Shown here: positions 15,837-26,253 of the stretch, piece after piece
How positions within the stretch are numbered: position 1 is the first letter of the stretch
How the letters are laid out: each line of letters begins with the position of its first letter
NCBI GenBank assembly: GCA_014190155.1
Contig: BJFY01000005.1
Location: 62,001-126,000, forward strand
From: Actinomycetes bacterium
GTDB taxonomy: Bacteria > Actinomycetota > Actinomycetes > Nanopelagicales > Nanopelagicaceae
Direction: 5' to 3'
Length of the DNA: 64,000 bases
Position numbers and translations under genes: made by a program
The notes under the pieces: generated by a model
Told to the model about the DNA's origin: nothing
Databases searched by the model: none
The model's input: the letters and a program-made list of their open reading frames with translations, nothing else

Positions 15837-17495
15837 ATGACAAATCACCGTTCTCCGATTTTTGAATTATCCGATACCTATATAACGCAATCTGCGGCTT
15901 TGAGTCCGATGGGTAGCACCTATCTTGGGATCCCTGGGCAAGACCATTTATTAGATGACTTCTCGATTGCGGGCGCTGCGAAGAACGCTGACTTAGTTCG
16001 TGCAACTCTGGTCAAGTTAAAAGCGTTAACTCCAATTGATGAGATTGATCGGATTTCAAAAGCGGTAATGATCGAGCGATTGGAATCTGGTTTGGAGCTT
16101 CACGATTCCCAAGAGTCACACATTCTTTGGAACGTTCTAACATCACCACCATCAAACATTCGCCAAATTTTCGAAATGATGGCACATAAGAGCGATGCAG
16201 ATTTCAAGAACATCGCAGCCCGACTTAACGCTGTCGAAGCTTCTCATAAATCTTGGATCTCAACTATCTCTGAAATGGCAAAGCAAGAAATAGGAAAGAC
16301 CACGCCGCAACGGCAAGTTCGCGGTGTAATTGCACAACTCAACGGATACGCAAATGGTGGATATTCGAATTTTGCAAAATCGGTTGACCCGGAGAGTAAA
16401 TACCCAGATCTACATGTAGCAGCGAAAAATGCGGAAGCATCTGCCGCGGCGACCGCAAAGTATTTGGAGAGTGAGTATTTGCCAATTGCAAATCCAAACG
16501 ATGCTTTTGGTGCAGATCGTTATGCAAAGTGGGCTCGTTATTTCACTGGCGCAAAATTAGATTTAAAAGCTACTTATGATTGGGGCGTAGCTAATTTAGC
16601 TGAGATAAATAAACGTATGTGGGAGATCGCGCCGCTAATTAAACCTGGCGCAAAAACGCTTCGTGAAGTAGCAGATCATTTAGACCATGATCCAAAGTAC
16701 ATAATTAAAGGTAAAGATGCGATTATAAAGAAGTTAAAAGATTTCACCGAAGCTGCGGTAAAACAAATGAACGGCACGCACTTTACTATCGACGATCGGA
16801 TCAAATTCTGTGATGCGCGAATTGCGCCAGAAGGCAGCGCATCGGCGCCTTATTACCAATCACCAAGTGAGGATTTATCACGACCAGGAACTACTTGGTT
16901 GCCTGCGCTAGGTAAAGATGAATTCAATTGGTGGCATTTAGCATCTACTTGGTATCACGAAGCAGTTCCCGGTCACCATTTGCAATGTGCAACGGTTGCG
17001 CTTGAGCAAGCTCGCTTAAGCCGCTTCCAACGCACCGAAGCATGGTGCAGTGGTTACGGTGAAGGTTGGGCGTTGTACGCCGAAAGATTTATGAATGAAC
17101 TTGGTGCATTTGATGAACCTGGAATTGAGATGGGTTATCTATCTGCGCAAGCGTTACGTGCAGCTCGAATTGTTGTTGATATCGGAATGCACCTTGGCTA
17201 TCAGGATTTCGATGGCAATGTTTGGAATGCGCAATCGGGTAAAGCTTTATTAAGCAATCAAGCTTTATTAGATGATGCTCACTCAACTAGCGAAATTGAT
17301 CGCTACTTAGGTTGGCCGGGTCAAGCTATTTCATACAAAGTTGGCGAACGGGTTTGGATGAAAACTCGCGAGGATGCCAAAGCTCGACTTGGCGCGAACT
17401 TTGATTTAAAGAAATACCATTCATATGCGCTAGCAATGGGGCCAATGGGCCTAGATCCCTTTGAAGCTGAGATGGCTAATTGGGACGGAAATTAA
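15837..17495 (+). CDS. DUF885 family protein (putative metallopeptidase)
   Basis: The 552-residue protein fits the DUF885 family, which is related to HExxH metallopeptidases. The hallmark Y-H-E-A-V-P-G-H-H-L-Q is at residues 373-383 and supplies two candidate zinc histidines plus the catalytic Glu. A downstream E-G-W-A-L-Y-A-E block (about 405-412) supplies a third ligand. There is no signal peptide, so it is cytosolic. The substrate is unknown; small peptides are the usual suggestion. It is monocistronic, facing a tRNA gene on the other strand. Confidence 0.9.
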   Translation: MTNHRSPIFELSDTYITQSAALSPMGSTYLGIPGQDHLLDDFSIAGAAKNADLVRATLVKLKALTPIDEIDRISKAVMIERLESGLELHDSQESHILWNVLTSPPSNIRQIFEMMAHKSDADFKNIAARLNAVEASHKSWISTISEMAKQEIGKTTPQRQVRGVIAQLNGYANGGYSNFAKSVDPESKYPDLHVAAKNAEASAAATAKYLESEYLPIANPNDAFGADRYAKWARYFTGAKLDLKATYDWGVANLAEINKRMWEIAPLIKPGAKTLREVADHLDHDPKYIIKGKDAIIKKLKDFTEAAVKQMNGTHFTIDDRIKFCDARIAPEGSASAPYYQSPSEDLSRPGTTWLPALGKDEFNWWHLASTWYHEAVPGHHLQCATVALEQARLSRFQRTEAWCSGYGEGWALYAERFMNELGAFDEPGIEMGYLSAQALRAARIVVDIGMHLGYQDFDGNVWNAQSGKALLSNQALLDDAHSTSEIDRYLGWPGQAISYKVGERVWMKTREDAKARLGANFDLKKYHSYALAMGPMGLDPFEAEMANWDGN

Positions 17496-17520
17496 TTAAC
17501 TTTAGAAATTTGTTAATTAA
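17492..17520. repeat. AT-rich perfect inverted repeat
   Basis: TTAATTAAC and GTTAATTAA form a perfect 9-bp inverted repeat around an 11-nt loop, beginning at the DUF885 stop codon. It could act as a weak transcription stop between that gene and the converging tRNA-Leu, but it lacks GC pairs and a clear T-run. Confidence 0.45.
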
Positions 17521-17533
17521 ATAGATGTAAATA

Positions 17534-17617
17534 TGGTGCGGGAGAAGGGACTTGAACCCTCACGTCCGAAGACACAGGTTCCTAAGACCTGCGTGTCTGC
17601 CATTTCACCACTCCCGC
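17534..17617 (-). tRNA. tRNA-Leu (anticodon TAG)
   Basis: Reading the minus strand, the acceptor GCGGGAG pairs with CTCCCGC, and the anticodon arm is GCAGGT / ACCTGT around CTTAGGA, giving anticodon TAG for CUA-type leucine codons. A long variable arm (GTCTTCGGAC region) and the T arm GAGGGTTCAAGTCCCTT follow, as expected of a class II leucine tRNA. CCA follows the discriminator A in the genome (minus strand 17536-17534). Confidence 0.95.
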
Positions 17618-17734
17618 GTAAACCATGTACAAATGCAGTGGCTAGAGGAGAAGATTACGGTGAAAAAGCGTTATCGCCCAATCCGATAACGCGTTCTACA
17701 TTAAAGGTAGAAGCGAAGTGAGCGCGCTAAACGG

Positions 17735-17740
17735 TAGCCT
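17735..17740 (+). promoter_or_regulatory. Putative -10 element for leaderless argS
   Basis: TAGCCT is followed by 7 nt (TGCCTAG) and the GTG start of argS. No Shine-Dalgarno is present. This would be the head promoter of the argS-lysA-hom-thrC-thrB operon. Confidence 0.45.
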
Positions 17741-17747
17741 TGCCTAG

Positions 17748-19409
17748 GTGTCAACTCATCACCAACTTTCAGAAGCCATCGAACGGGTAATAAACGATGC
17801 CCGCAAGGCTGGCGCGCTGATTGCTGATGCGCCGGAGTCGGTGCCGCTAGAACGGCCAAAGAATCGTGAACATGGTGATTATGCAACTTCGATTGCGCTT
17901 GCGCTCGCAAAAAGTGCTGGCAAACCACCGCGCGAAATAGCCGAGCTAATTGCAACCGGGTTGCGCTCGCTAGAAATTATCGATCGTGTTGATATTGCTG
18001 GACCAGGATTTATCAACATCACTTTGGCAAAAGCCACGCAAGGCGCAATCGTTATTAACATTTTAGAAAATAATGTGAAATTTGGAATTGGGAATGAACT
18101 TGCCAGCGTAAAAGTAAATTTAGAGTTTATTAGCGCAAACCCCACTGGCCCGCTACATCTTGGTCATACCCGATGGGCAGCTGTTGGTGACGCACTTGCG
18201 CGGGTTTTATCAGCCGCTGGCGCTGAGGTTTCTCGAGAATTTTATATAAATGATCGCGGCGTCCAGATGGATTTATTTGGCGAATCTTTGCGCGCTTCCG
18301 CGCTAGGGATTGCAAAACCTGAAGCCGGATACCAAGGTGGATACATTGATGACTTAGCCAAGAAAATCGTGTTGGCACAACCAGATCTTTTGAAATTGTC
18401 AGAACCTGAATCACTAGTTGCATTTCGTGAAGCGGGATACAAATTACAACTACAAGAACAGAAAGATGTATTAGCAAAATTTGGAACTAACTTCCAAGTT
18501 TGGTTTTCAGAACGATCACTTCATGCGGGTGACGGGCTTACAAAAGCGATGGCTCGACTAAAAGAGCAAGGGCATATTTTTGATGATGAAGGTGCTACTT
18601 GGTTGCGCACCACAGATTTTGGCGATGATAAAGATCGAGTTCTCCGTAAATCAGATGGCGAACTAACTTATTTTGCATCTGATACTGCGTATTACATTGA
18701 TAAACGAAACCGTGGTTTTGATATCTGCATTTATATGCTCGGGGCAGACCACCATGGCTATGTAGGTCGATTAAAAGCCACTTCCGCTTGTGCTGGCGAT
18801 AATCCAGAATACAACATTGAAATTTTGATTGGTCAGCTTGTAAAAATCATAGAAGGTGGCGCAGAGGTAAAACTTTCGAAGCGTGCTGGCACCATTATTA
18901 CTTTGGAAGAATTGGTGGAGAAAGTTGGAGTAGATGCGGCTCGTTACACGCTAATTCGCTATCCAGTCGAAACTCCAATGGTGCTTGATGTTGATTTACT
19001 TAAAAAACGAACCAATGAAAACCCAGTTTTCTATGTGCAGTATGCACATGCGCGAATCGTTGCGGTTTTGCGAAACGCGACCGATCTCGGAGTTAAATAT
19101 GGTTTGGAATATTACAGACCAGAGTTGCTTGAACATGAGCGGGAACGTGAATTGTTGGGTGGTTTAGCTGAGTTTCCAAGAATTGTTGCGGGTGCTGCGC
19201 AACTTCGCGAACCACATCGGATTGCCCGGTATTTAGAAGATTTAGCTGGGATGTATCACGGTTTTTATACTGATTGTCGAGTAATACCAATGGGTGATGA
19301 GAAACCGTCCGAGTTGCACTTTGCGCGTGCAACACTTTCGGCCGCAACTATGCAAGTATTTTTTAATGGGCTCCAACTACTTGGCGTAAGCGCGCCAGAT
19401 CGGATGTAG
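17748..19409 (+). CDS. argS: Arginyl-tRNA synthetase
   Basis: This 553-residue class I synthetase charges tRNA-Arg. The HIGH-type motif is N-P-T-G-P-L-H-L-G-H-T-R near residues 132-142. The second class I lysine motif is reduced, as in many ArgRS. The N-terminal ADD-1 domain and the C-terminal DALR anticodon-binding domain (F-Y-V-Q-Y-A-H-A-R onward) are both present. Length is normal. The start is GTG, chosen because TAGCCT lies 7 nt before it. It heads the lysine/threonine gene set, an arrangement conserved in actinobacteria. Confidence 0.96.
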   Translation: MSTHHQLSEAIERVINDARKAGALIADAPESVPLERPKNREHGDYATSIALALAKSAGKPPREIAELIATGLRSLEIIDRVDIAGPGFINITLAKATQGAIVINILENNVKFGIGNELASVKVNLEFISANPTGPLHLGHTRWAAVGDALARVLSAAGAEVSREFYINDRGVQMDLFGESLRASALGIAKPEAGYQGGYIDDLAKKIVLAQPDLLKLSEPESLVAFREAGYKLQLQEQKDVLAKFGTNFQVWFSERSLHAGDGLTKAMARLKEQGHIFDDEGATWLRTTDFGDDKDRVLRKSDGELTYFASDTAYYIDKRNRGFDICIYMLGADHHGYVGRLKATSACAGDNPEYNIEILIGQLVKIIEGGAEVKLSKRAGTIITLEELVEKVGVDAARYTLIRYPVETPMVLDVDLLKKRTNENPVFYVQYAHARIVAVLRNATDLGVKYGLEYYRPELLEHERERELLGGLAEFPRIVAGAAQLREPHRIARYLEDLAGMYHGFYTDCRVIPMGDEKPSELHFARATLSAATMQVFFNGLQLLGVSAPDRM

Positions 19410-19411
19410 TT

Positions 19412-20782
19412 ATGAGCGTCTGGTCTAATAATGCAAAATTTGTTAACGGTAAGTTGGAAATATCGGGTTGCGCCGTATCCGAGCTTGCCAAAGAATTTGG
19501 CACCCCACTATTTGTGATTGACGAAGCGGATTTCTACGCCCGCGCAAAAGCATGGCAAAGCGCACTTAATAGTGGTTTTGGTGCAAACGCTGGCACTGTC
19601 TATTACGCAGCAAAAGCATTTATCTCAGTTGAAATTGCAAAATGGATTAATGAAATTGGTATTGGGCTTGATGTATGTACCGGTGGTGAACTTGAGGTAG
19701 CGCTTGCTGCTGGATTCCCAACTTCAAAAATTGAACTACATGGAAATAATAAATCTGTGGCAGAAATCGCTAAAGCTATTGAAGTAGGGGTCGCAACGAT
19801 TGTGGTTGATTCACTCCAAGAGTTAGCCCGAGTATCTAAATTAGCTAGCGCTATGAATAAAGTGCAATCCATAATGCTCCGCTTAACGCCGGGAGTTGAA
19901 GCACATACTCACGAAGCAATATCAACTGCACATGAAGATGTGAAATTTGGATTTTCAATTGCGAGCGGTGCAGCTTGGAACGCAGTTGTTGCGGCTCGAA
20001 GCGCCATGAATTTAAAGCTAAAAGGGTTTCATTGTCATATCGGTTCCCAGATTTTTAAGAGTGAAGGCTTTGAACTTGCAGCAGATCGATTAATTTCGCT
20101 ATTGGCAAAATACCAAGATGAATTTAAAGAAGAATTGCCAGAGTTAGATCTTGGCGGTGGTTATGGAATTGCATATCTAGAAAACGAAATTACGCTCGAC
20201 CCAATCGAGACTATGACCCATTTAGCAAATGTAGTTAAAAAATCTTGTGCTGCTAATAATTTGAAAGTGCCGCAAATCTCAATCGAACCTGGCCGGGCAA
20301 TTGTTGGACCAACCACTACAACTATTTACGAAGTTGGCACAACAAAAGAAGTTCGGTTGGAAAATGGCGAAGTTCGTTGGTACATCTCAGTTGATGGCGG
20401 CATGAGTGACAATATTCGTCCCGCTCTATACGGCGCGGAGTACAGCGCTTATTTAGCTAATCGAAATTCCGACGCTTCGCTTAGAAATTCTCGTGTCGTT
20501 GGAAAACATTGTGAGACTGGCGATATTTTGATTCGTGAAGTTAAGTTGGCTAGCGATATCGAACCTGGAGACTTATTAGCAATTCCAGCAACCGGCGCAT
20601 ATGGTCGAAGCATGGCGAGCAATTACAACCATATGGCGCGACCCGCTGTGATTTCGGTTATCAACGGTACGGCGCGCACCATCCTTCGTCGTGAAAGTGC
20701 AGCTGACCTTCTAGCCTTAGATATTAAAGAAAGTCCACGTACGATTCCAGGCGTAACCCAGAACGAGAGGCGCGATAAGTAA
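19412..20782 (+). CDS. lysA: Diaminopimelate decarboxylase
   Basis: The 456-residue PLP enzyme makes lysine from meso-diaminopimelate. The PLP lysine lies in V-Y-Y-A-A-K-A-F (about Lys68), followed by H-C-H-I-G-S-Q-I-F, the glycine-rich loop L-D-L-G-G-G-Y-G-I, E-P-G-R-A-I-V-G, and C-E-T-G-D-I-L near the dimer-interface active site. It starts 2 nt after argS and shares its last base with the hom start, so it is clearly in the operon. Confidence 0.96.
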   Translation: MSVWSNNAKFVNGKLEISGCAVSELAKEFGTPLFVIDEADFYARAKAWQSALNSGFGANAGTVYYAAKAFISVEIAKWINEIGIGLDVCTGGELEVALAAGFPTSKIELHGNNKSVAEIAKAIEVGVATIVVDSLQELARVSKLASAMNKVQSIMLRLTPGVEAHTHEAISTAHEDVKFGFSIASGAAWNAVVAARSAMNLKLKGFHCHIGSQIFKSEGFELAADRLISLLAKYQDEFKEELPELDLGGGYGIAYLENEITLDPIETMTHLANVVKKSCAANNLKVPQISIEPGRAIVGPTTTTIYEVGTTKEVRLENGEVRWYISVDGGMSDNIRPALYGAEYSAYLANRNSDASLRNSRVVGKHCETGDILIREVKLASDIEPGDLLAIPATGAYGRSMASNYNHMARPAVISVINGTARTILRRESAADLLALDIKESPRTIPGVTQNERRDK

Positions 20783-22068
20783 TGAAAATACTACAAATCG
20801 GCATGCTCGGTTGCGGAAATGTTGGAGTCGAAGTTGCACGGCTATTAACTTCTGATTCTGGAGATTTTAAAGCGCGCGCTGGCGCTGAATTGGAACTTGT
20901 TAAAATTGCAGTAAAGGACATGGAAAAGGCTCGCCCTGGAATTGCTAAAAAATTATTGACTAGCGATGCAGATTCCATAGTTAACGATGCCGATATCGAA
21001 ATCATTATCGAAGTTATGGGTGGAATTGAGCCCGCTCGTAAATTATTGCTTACTGCAATGAAGAATGGAAAATCTGTAATTACTGCAAATAAAGCTCTAT
21101 TAGCTAAACATGGAGCTGAACTTTATGACGCAGCTAGCGCTAATGGCGTCGATCTTTATTATGAAGCATCGGTCGGTGGTGCCATTCCAATATTACGACC
21201 GTTGCGGGATTCAATTGTCGGCGATCATGTAACTCGAATAATGGGAATTGTAAATGGAACCACAAATTACATTCTTACAAAAATGGATGAAGACGGCTCG
21301 GCATTTGTTGATGTACTAAAAGAAGCACAAGCACTTGGGTATGCCGAAGCAGATCCAACTGCTGATATCGAAGGCCATGATGCTGCTGCGAAAGCTGCAA
21401 TTCTGGCCGGTCTGGCATTTCATTCCCGAGTCAGCGTTGATGATGTTTTCCGCGAAGGTATCTCCGAAATTACTGCCACCGATGTCACTGTTGCAAAAGC
21501 AATCGACCATGTAATTAAGTTATTAGCAATTGCAGAATTGACTTTCGATAATAAAATTTCAGTTCGAGTTCACCCAACTCTAATTCCACGCGCACATCCG
21601 CTCGCATCCGTTCGAAATGCATTTAATGCAATCTTCGTGGAAGCTGAATCTGCTGGTGAATTAATGTTCTACGGTCGCGGCGCAGGTGGCGAACCAACCG
21701 CTTCCGCAATTCTTGGCGATTTAATCGCAGTAGCGCGCCATAAATCTGGGGGTTCGCTAGGAGCGGGCGAAAGCGCATATGCAGATTTGGAAATCGCTGC
21801 TATTAGCAGCGTAAAAACTCGTTATTTAATTCGATTGAATGTGGCAGATCGTCCTGGCGTACTTGCAACTGTGGCACAAATTTTCGCTTCGCATAACGTT
21901 TCTATCCAAACGGTTCGGCAATCTGGCCGCGGTGAAGATGCTGAATTAATTGTGATGACCCATGGCGCAAGCGATGCCGCCTTATCTGCGACGGTAAAAG
22001 AATTAGCTAGACATGATGTGGTTAAGAGCGTTGAAAGTGTAATTAGAGTTGAAGGCGCAACATCATGA
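20782..22068 (+). CDS. hom: Homoserine dehydrogenase
   Basis: The 428-residue enzyme reduces aspartate semialdehyde to homoserine. It has an N-terminal Rossmann motif ([13 protein letters not shown]), the catalytic region [14 protein letters not shown], and a C-terminal ACT domain (about 345-420, starting [14 protein letters not shown]). The ACT domain is the usual site of threonine feedback inhibition. It overlaps thrC by 4 nt. Confidence 0.97.
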   Translation: MKILQIGMLGCGNVGVEVARLLTSDSGDFKARAGAELELVKIAVKDMEKARPGIAKKLLTSDADSIVNDADIEIIIEVMGGIEPARKLLLTAMKNGKSVITANKALLAKHGAELYDAASANGVDLYYEASVGGAIPILRPLRDSIVGDHVTRIMGIVNGTTNYILTKMDEDGSAFVDVLKEAQALGYAEADPTADIEGHDAAAKAAILAGLAFHSRVSVDDVFREGISEITATDVTVAKAIDHVIKLLAIAELTFDNKISVRVHPTLIPRAHPLASVRNAFNAIFVEAESAGELMFYGRGAGGEPTASAILGDLIAVARHKSGGSLGAGESAYADLEIAAISSVKTRYLIRLNVADRPGVLATVAQIFASHNVSIQTVRQSGRGEDAELIVMTHGASDAALSATVKELARHDVVKSVESVIRVEGATS

Positions 22069-23126
22069 GTGCGCACCAATGGCGCGGTGTAATCGCGGAA
22101 TATCGTGATCGATTGCCGGTTACGAGCGCAACCCCAATAACTTCTTTGTGTGAAGGTGGGACTCCGTTAGTTTTCGCGGAAACAATTTCTAAAATGTTAA
22201 ACAATGATGTCTGGCTAAAGTACGAAGGCGCAAACCCAACTGGATCTTTCAAAGACCGCGGTATGACCATGGCGATTTCAAAAGCTGCTGAAGTTGGTGC
22301 AAAAGCAGTTATCTGCGCTTCAACTGGCAACACCAGCGCATCGGCCGCGGCTTACGCAACTAAAGCAGGAATGAAACCAGTCGTTTTAGTACCACAAGGA
22401 AAAATTGCGGTAGGAAAGCTTGCCCAAGCAATTGCACACGGCGCTAAATTATTACAAGTAGATGGCAACTTCGATGATTGTTTAATGCTGGCACGAAAAC
22501 TTTCCGATAAATATCCAGTTTCGTTAGTCAACTCAGTAAATCCATTTAGAATTGAAGGCCAGAAAACTGCATCATTTGAAATCGTCGATGCACTTGGGTT
22601 TGCGCCAGATATGCATGTTCTCCCAGTTGGTAATGCTGGAAATATCACCGCATATTGGAAGGGCTATCAAGAATATTTCAATGACGGCATTGCAAAACAA
22701 TTACCGCAGATGTGGGGATTCCAAGCGGCTGGAGCAGCGCCAATTGTGCTAAACGAAGTGGTTACAAAGCCAGAGACAATCGCAACTGCAATTAGAATTG
22801 GCAACCCAGCATCTTGGAAAGAAGCAGTTGCGGCCCGTGATGGATCTGGTGGCTTAATCGATTCTGTAACCGATGCTGAAATATTGAGTGCATACCGTTT
22901 AGTCGCAAGCAAAGAAGGAATTTTTGTAGAACCTTCATCGGCGGCTGGTATTGCCGGCTTAATTAAGAAAAAGAATGAAGGAAAATTGCCAATTGGAAAG
23001 AAGATCGTAATTACAGTGACCGGTAACGGCTTGAAAGAAGTTCAATGGATACTCGATGGTGCTGATGCGCCGATTGTGGTGCCAGTAGATGTTGATCGGG
23101 CCGCCCAAGAGATTGGGTTGGCATAG
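22065..23126 (+). CDS. thrC: Threonine synthase
   Basis: This 353-residue PLP enzyme converts O-phosphohomoserine to threonine. The PLP lysine is in [12 protein letters not shown] (about Lys59), and the phosphate-binding loop is [12 protein letters not shown]. The short length marks the actinobacterial-type threonine synthase. It overlaps hom by 4 nt and is followed 2 nt later by thrB. Confidence 0.97.
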   Translation: MSAHQWRGVIAEYRDRLPVTSATPITSLCEGGTPLVFAETISKMLNNDVWLKYEGANPTGSFKDRGMTMAISKAAEVGAKAVICASTGNTSASAAAYATKAGMKPVVLVPQGKIAVGKLAQAIAHGAKLLQVDGNFDDCLMLARKLSDKYPVSLVNSVNPFRIEGQKTASFEIVDALGFAPDMHVLPVGNAGNITAYWKGYQEYFNDGIAKQLPQMWGFQAAGAAPIVLNEVVTKPETIATAIRIGNPASWKEAVAARDGSGGLIDSVTDAEILSAYRLVASKEGIFVEPSSAAGIAGLIKKKNEGKLPIGKKIVITVTGNGLKEVQWILDGADAPIVVPVDVDRAAQEIGLA

Positions 23127-23128
23127 CT

Positions 23129-24079
23129 ATGTCGCGCAGAGGATTTCGAGATCCGCTAACTTATAAAGCAACCCCAGTACAAGTAAGCGTGCCAGCTTCT
23201 TCTGCAAATCTAGGCCCAGGTTTTGATTCACTTGGGTTAGCCCTTGATATTCGCGATCAATACGTTGCGCAAATTCTCGATGAAGAAATTTTTGATATTG
23301 ATGTGACCGGTGAAGGTGCCGAAGAGGTACCTCGCGATGGTAAGAATTTAGTAATTAAAGCGATGGTGTGTGGATTTGAATTTATGGGCGGTAAGCCGCG
23401 CGGTATTGCGCTGCGCGCGCTAAATGAAATTCCACACGGCCGTGGACTTGGCTCTTCGGCGGGTGCAATTGTTGGTGGCCTCTCGTTAGCGCGAGGTTTA
23501 GTTTTATCGGGACAACAATTAATGAGCGATGACAATTTAATTGCACTTGCAACAGATTTAGAAGGACATCCAGATAATGTGGCGGCTGCTCTTTTAGGCG
23601 GAGCTACTGTTGCTTGGATGGAAGATCGCGCTTGCGTCCCAACTGGCTGCGCCATAAAACTAGATGTAAACATTGCAATCAAAGCTTTAGTTTTACTTCC
23701 AAGTGCGCATTTAGCAACTGCAAAAGCTAGACGGCTTTTACCTGAAATAGTTAGCCATAAAGATGCCACAATCAATGCCGGACGGGCTGCGTTATTGGTA
23801 CATGCGTTAACACTTCGCCCGGATTTATTATTTCAAGCAACCGAAGATCACATTCACCAAAGTTTCCGTAGGGAAGCAATGCCTAAGTCAGTTGACCTAG
23901 TAACAAAACTTCGTGCAGCTGGCGTTGCTGCAACAATTTCTGGTGCTGGCCCATCATTATTGATCCTGCACACTGGCAATAAGGTGGAGCGCGATGAGAT
24001 TGTGCGGGTAGCAGGTTCTGGGTTTACGCCGCATGATTTAGAAATATCAGCCACTGGAGCCGAGTTAGCGAGCGCATAA
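23129..24079 (+). CDS. thrB: Homoserine kinase
   Basis: The 316-residue GHMP-family kinase phosphorylates homoserine. Its motifs are V-P-A-S-S-A-N-L-G-P-G-F-D near residue 21, the ATP loop P-H-G-R-G-L-G-S-S-A-G-A-I-V-G-G-L at about 105-121, and the third GHMP motif T-I-S-G-A-G-P-S-L-L near 270. It ends the five-gene amino acid set; a 160-nt gap separates it from rho. Confidence 0.97.
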   Translation: MSRRGFRDPLTYKATPVQVSVPASSANLGPGFDSLGLALDIRDQYVAQILDEEIFDIDVTGEGAEEVPRDGKNLVIKAMVCGFEFMGGKPRGIALRALNEIPHGRGLGSSAGAIVGGLSLARGLVLSGQQLMSDDNLIALATDLEGHPDNVAAALLGGATVAWMEDRACVPTGCAIKLDVNIAIKALVLLPSAHLATAKARRLLPEIVSHKDATINAGRAALLVHALTLRPDLLFQATEDHIHQSFRREAMPKSVDLVTKLRAAGVAATISGAGPSLLILHTGNKVERDEIVRVAGSGFTPHDLEISATGAELASA

Positions 24080-24142
24080 ACCGCATAGTTTTGGATTTTT
24101 GGGAACAAGGGGCCCCGTGCTAAGGTTTACCCATCTAGTGAC

Positions 24143-24160
24143 CGAGGGTTAGTAACCTCG
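24143..24160 (+). promoter_or_regulatory. Hairpin in the thrB-rho gap
   Basis: CGAGG pairs with CCTCG around GTTAGTAA, in the 160-nt gap before rho. The same gap holds a GGGGCCCC palindrome (24109-24116). It could be the end of the thr transcript or part of a rho leader; rho genes are often self-regulated by attenuation in their leader. I see no gene in the gap. Confidence 0.35.
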
Positions 24161-24239
24161 TAATAGGCCACAGAATCTAAAACTTTTAAGAAATCCACAT
24201 TTCCTTGCTGGCTATCAGCGGGTTACAAATAGAAATGAA

Positions 24240-25928
24240 ATGAGAATGGCAGAAATAACAAGCACACGAACTCGCAGAGAGTCCGGCGAATTAGCCGCGA
24301 TGTTACTGCCAGAGTTAAAGAAAGTTGCCGGCAACCTCGGAATCGATGGCGCTGCGAAAATGGCAAAAACTGAACTTGTACAAGCGATTGGCGATCTACA
24401 AGCCGCAAACCGCGATGCAGCTAAGGCAGAGCGTGAAGCTCGCCGAGCTAGTCGGAATGCAAACCGCGAAAAGAAAAAAGGAAATTCAAATAAGCAACAA
24501 CAAAATAATAGTGAATCAAACAATCAAGATGATCAAGATGATGACTTGGATAGGCAGGATGAAAACTCTATGAACTCCGATGAAGATACTTCAAATGATC
24601 AAAATCCAAATGACCGAACTGGCGATGTAAACGAACGCACTTTTGCGACTAATCGTTCTGCAGGTTCACGTGATGGCGCGCGCGATTGGCAAAACCGAAA
24701 TCGCGACCGAGGTCGTGGCCGAGATCGCCATGATCGTGATCGGGGCCGCGGTAGCCGAAGCGAGCGCGAAATTGTGCTCACCGATGATGATGTCCTACTT
24801 CCAGTTGGCGGATTGTTAGATATTTTGGAAAGTTATGCATTCTTGCGTACTGGTGGATATTTACCTGGCCCAAACGATGTTTATGTTTCGTTGCAACAAG
24901 TTCGACGTTACGGATTGCGTAAAGGCGATGTAATTACAGGATCAGTTCGCCAACCGCAAGAAGGCGAACGCCGTGAGAAATTTAATGCGTTAGTAAAAAT
25001 TGAAACAGTAAATGGCAACGATCCAGAGAGCGCGAAAAATCGTGTGGAATTCTCTAAATTAGTGCCGCTATACCCACAAGAGCGGTTGCGTCTTGAAACT
25101 GAACCTGGTGTGCTAACTACGCGTGTGATCGATTTAATCTGCCCAATCGGTAAGGGCCAACGTGGTCTGATTGTTTCGCCACCTAAGGCTGGTAAAACTA
25201 TGGTGTTGCAAGCAATTGCAAATGCGATCACAACGAATAACCCAGAATGTCATTTGATGGTCGTGTTAGTTGATGAGCGCCCTGAAGAAGTTACCGATAT
25301 GCAGCGATCTGTTAAGGGTGAAGTAATTGCCTCAACTTTCGATCGTCCAGCTGATGACCACACAACTGTTGCTGAACTTGCAATTGAACGTGCGAAGCGT
25401 TTAGTTGAACTTGGTCACGATGTAGTTGTGCTGCTTGATTCGATCACTCGGTTAGGTCGTGCATACAACATTGCGGCACCAGCATCAGGTCGAATTCTTT
25501 CTGGCGGTGTTGATTCTGCTGCGTTGTATCCTCCTAAGAAATTCTTTGGTGCGGCTCGTAACATTGAAGATGGTGGATCGCTAACTATTCTTGCTACCGC
25601 TCTAGTTGAAACTGGTTCAAAGATGGATGAAGTTATTTTCGAAGAGTTCAAAGGCACTGGAAATATGGAACTCAAACTTGATCGCCGTTTCGCCGATAAG
25701 CGAATTTTCCCGGCAGTTGATGTTGATGCATCTGGTACTCGTAAAGAAGAAATTCTGATGGGAACTGAAGAGCTAAACATTGTATGGAAGCTGCGCCGCG
25801 TGCTCCATGCACTTGATTCGCAACAAGCGCTTGAACTTCTCCTCGAGAAGATGAAGGGCACCAAATCGAACGTGGAATTCTTAATGCAGATTCAAAAGAC
25901 CACGGTTGGACCAACTTCCGAGGTCTAG
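24240..25928 (+). CDS. rho: Transcription termination factor Rho
   Basis: The 562-residue helicase ends transcription by pulling on nascent RNA. The N-terminal Rho-N helical part (about 14-55) is split from the RNA-binding cold-shock domain (about 185-250) by an insertion of roughly 115 residues. This insertion is rich in Asn, Gln, Asp, then Arg and Gly, and is clearly disordered. The ATPase domain is intact: Walker A P-P-K-A-G-K-T and Walker B region [10 protein letters not shown], followed by G-G-V-D-S-A-A-L in the Q/R-loop area. Long N-terminal insertions are typical of actinobacterial Rho. The start could also be the ATG two codons downstream (24246). Confidence 0.96.
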   Translation: MRMAEITSTRTRRESGELAAMLLPELKKVAGNLGIDGAAKMAKTELVQAIGDLQAANRDAAKAEREARRASRNANREKKKGNSNKQQQNNSESNNQDDQDDDLDRQDENSMNSDEDTSNDQNPNDRTGDVNERTFATNRSAGSRDGARDWQNRNRDRGRGRDRHDRDRGRGSRSEREIVLTDDDVLLPVGGLLDILESYAFLRTGGYLPGPNDVYVSLQQVRRYGLRKGDVITGSVRQPQEGERREKFNALVKIETVNGNDPESAKNRVEFSKLVPLYPQERLRLETEPGVLTTRVIDLICPIGKGQRGLIVSPPKAGKTMVLQAIANAITTNNPECHLMVVLVDERPEEVTDMQRSVKGEVIASTFDRPADDHTTVAELAIERAKRLVELGHDVVVLLDSITRLGRAYNIAAPASGRILSGGVDSAALYPPKKFFGAARNIEDGGSLTILATALVETGSKMDEVIFEEFKGTGNMELKLDRRFADKRIFPAVDVDASGTRKEEILMGTEELNIVWKLRRVLHALDSQQALELLLEKMKGTKSNVEFLMQIQKTTVGPTSEV

Positions 25929-26021
25929 TAAAGTAGCTACCTGCTTAACCGGCCTGGTTCACATAAATCGCAGAGTGCGACTTATGACCCAGCCACTACA
26001 ACCGAAAGTAAGAGGCAAGCG

Positions 26022-26246
26022 ATGAAACCCGAGATCCACCCAAAATATGAAGAGACCAAAGTAAGTTGTGGTTGTGGCGAGACATTTACTACTCGCTCTA
26101 CTGTTGCTAGCGGTTCGGTATTCGTTGAAGTTTGTTCCGTCTGCCATCCGTTCTATACCGGTAAGCAGAGAATTCTTGATACTGGTGGACGCGTTGCTAA
26201 ATTCGAAGAGCGTTTCAACAAAGGTCCAAAGCAAGATAAAAAGTAG
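26022..26246 (+). CDS. rpmE: 50S ribosomal protein L31, zinc type
   Basis: The 74-residue ribosomal protein has the zinc-type cysteines: C-G-C-G near residues 17-19 and [12 protein letters not shown] around 38-49. It is therefore the C+ form rather than the zinc-free paralogue used under zinc starvation. It follows rho as in Mycobacterium and Streptomyces. AGAGGCAAGC upstream gives the ribosome site, and a strong terminator follows. Confidence 0.96.
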   Translation: MKPEIHPKYEETKVSCGCGETFTTRSTVASGSVFVEVCSVCHPFYTGKQRILDTGGRVAKFEERFNKGPKQDKK

Positions 26247-26253
26247 CTTTTTT

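Noticed and set aside
15667-16005. 112-codon minus-strand frame ahead of the coiled-coil gene
   Set aside because: It overlaps the DUF885 start on the opposite strand and shows no motif or start signal.
23257-23775. 172-codon open frame antisense to thrB
   Set aside because: Serine/proline/alanine-rich low-complexity translation, no ribosome site, and it fully overlaps a well-supported homoserine kinase gene.
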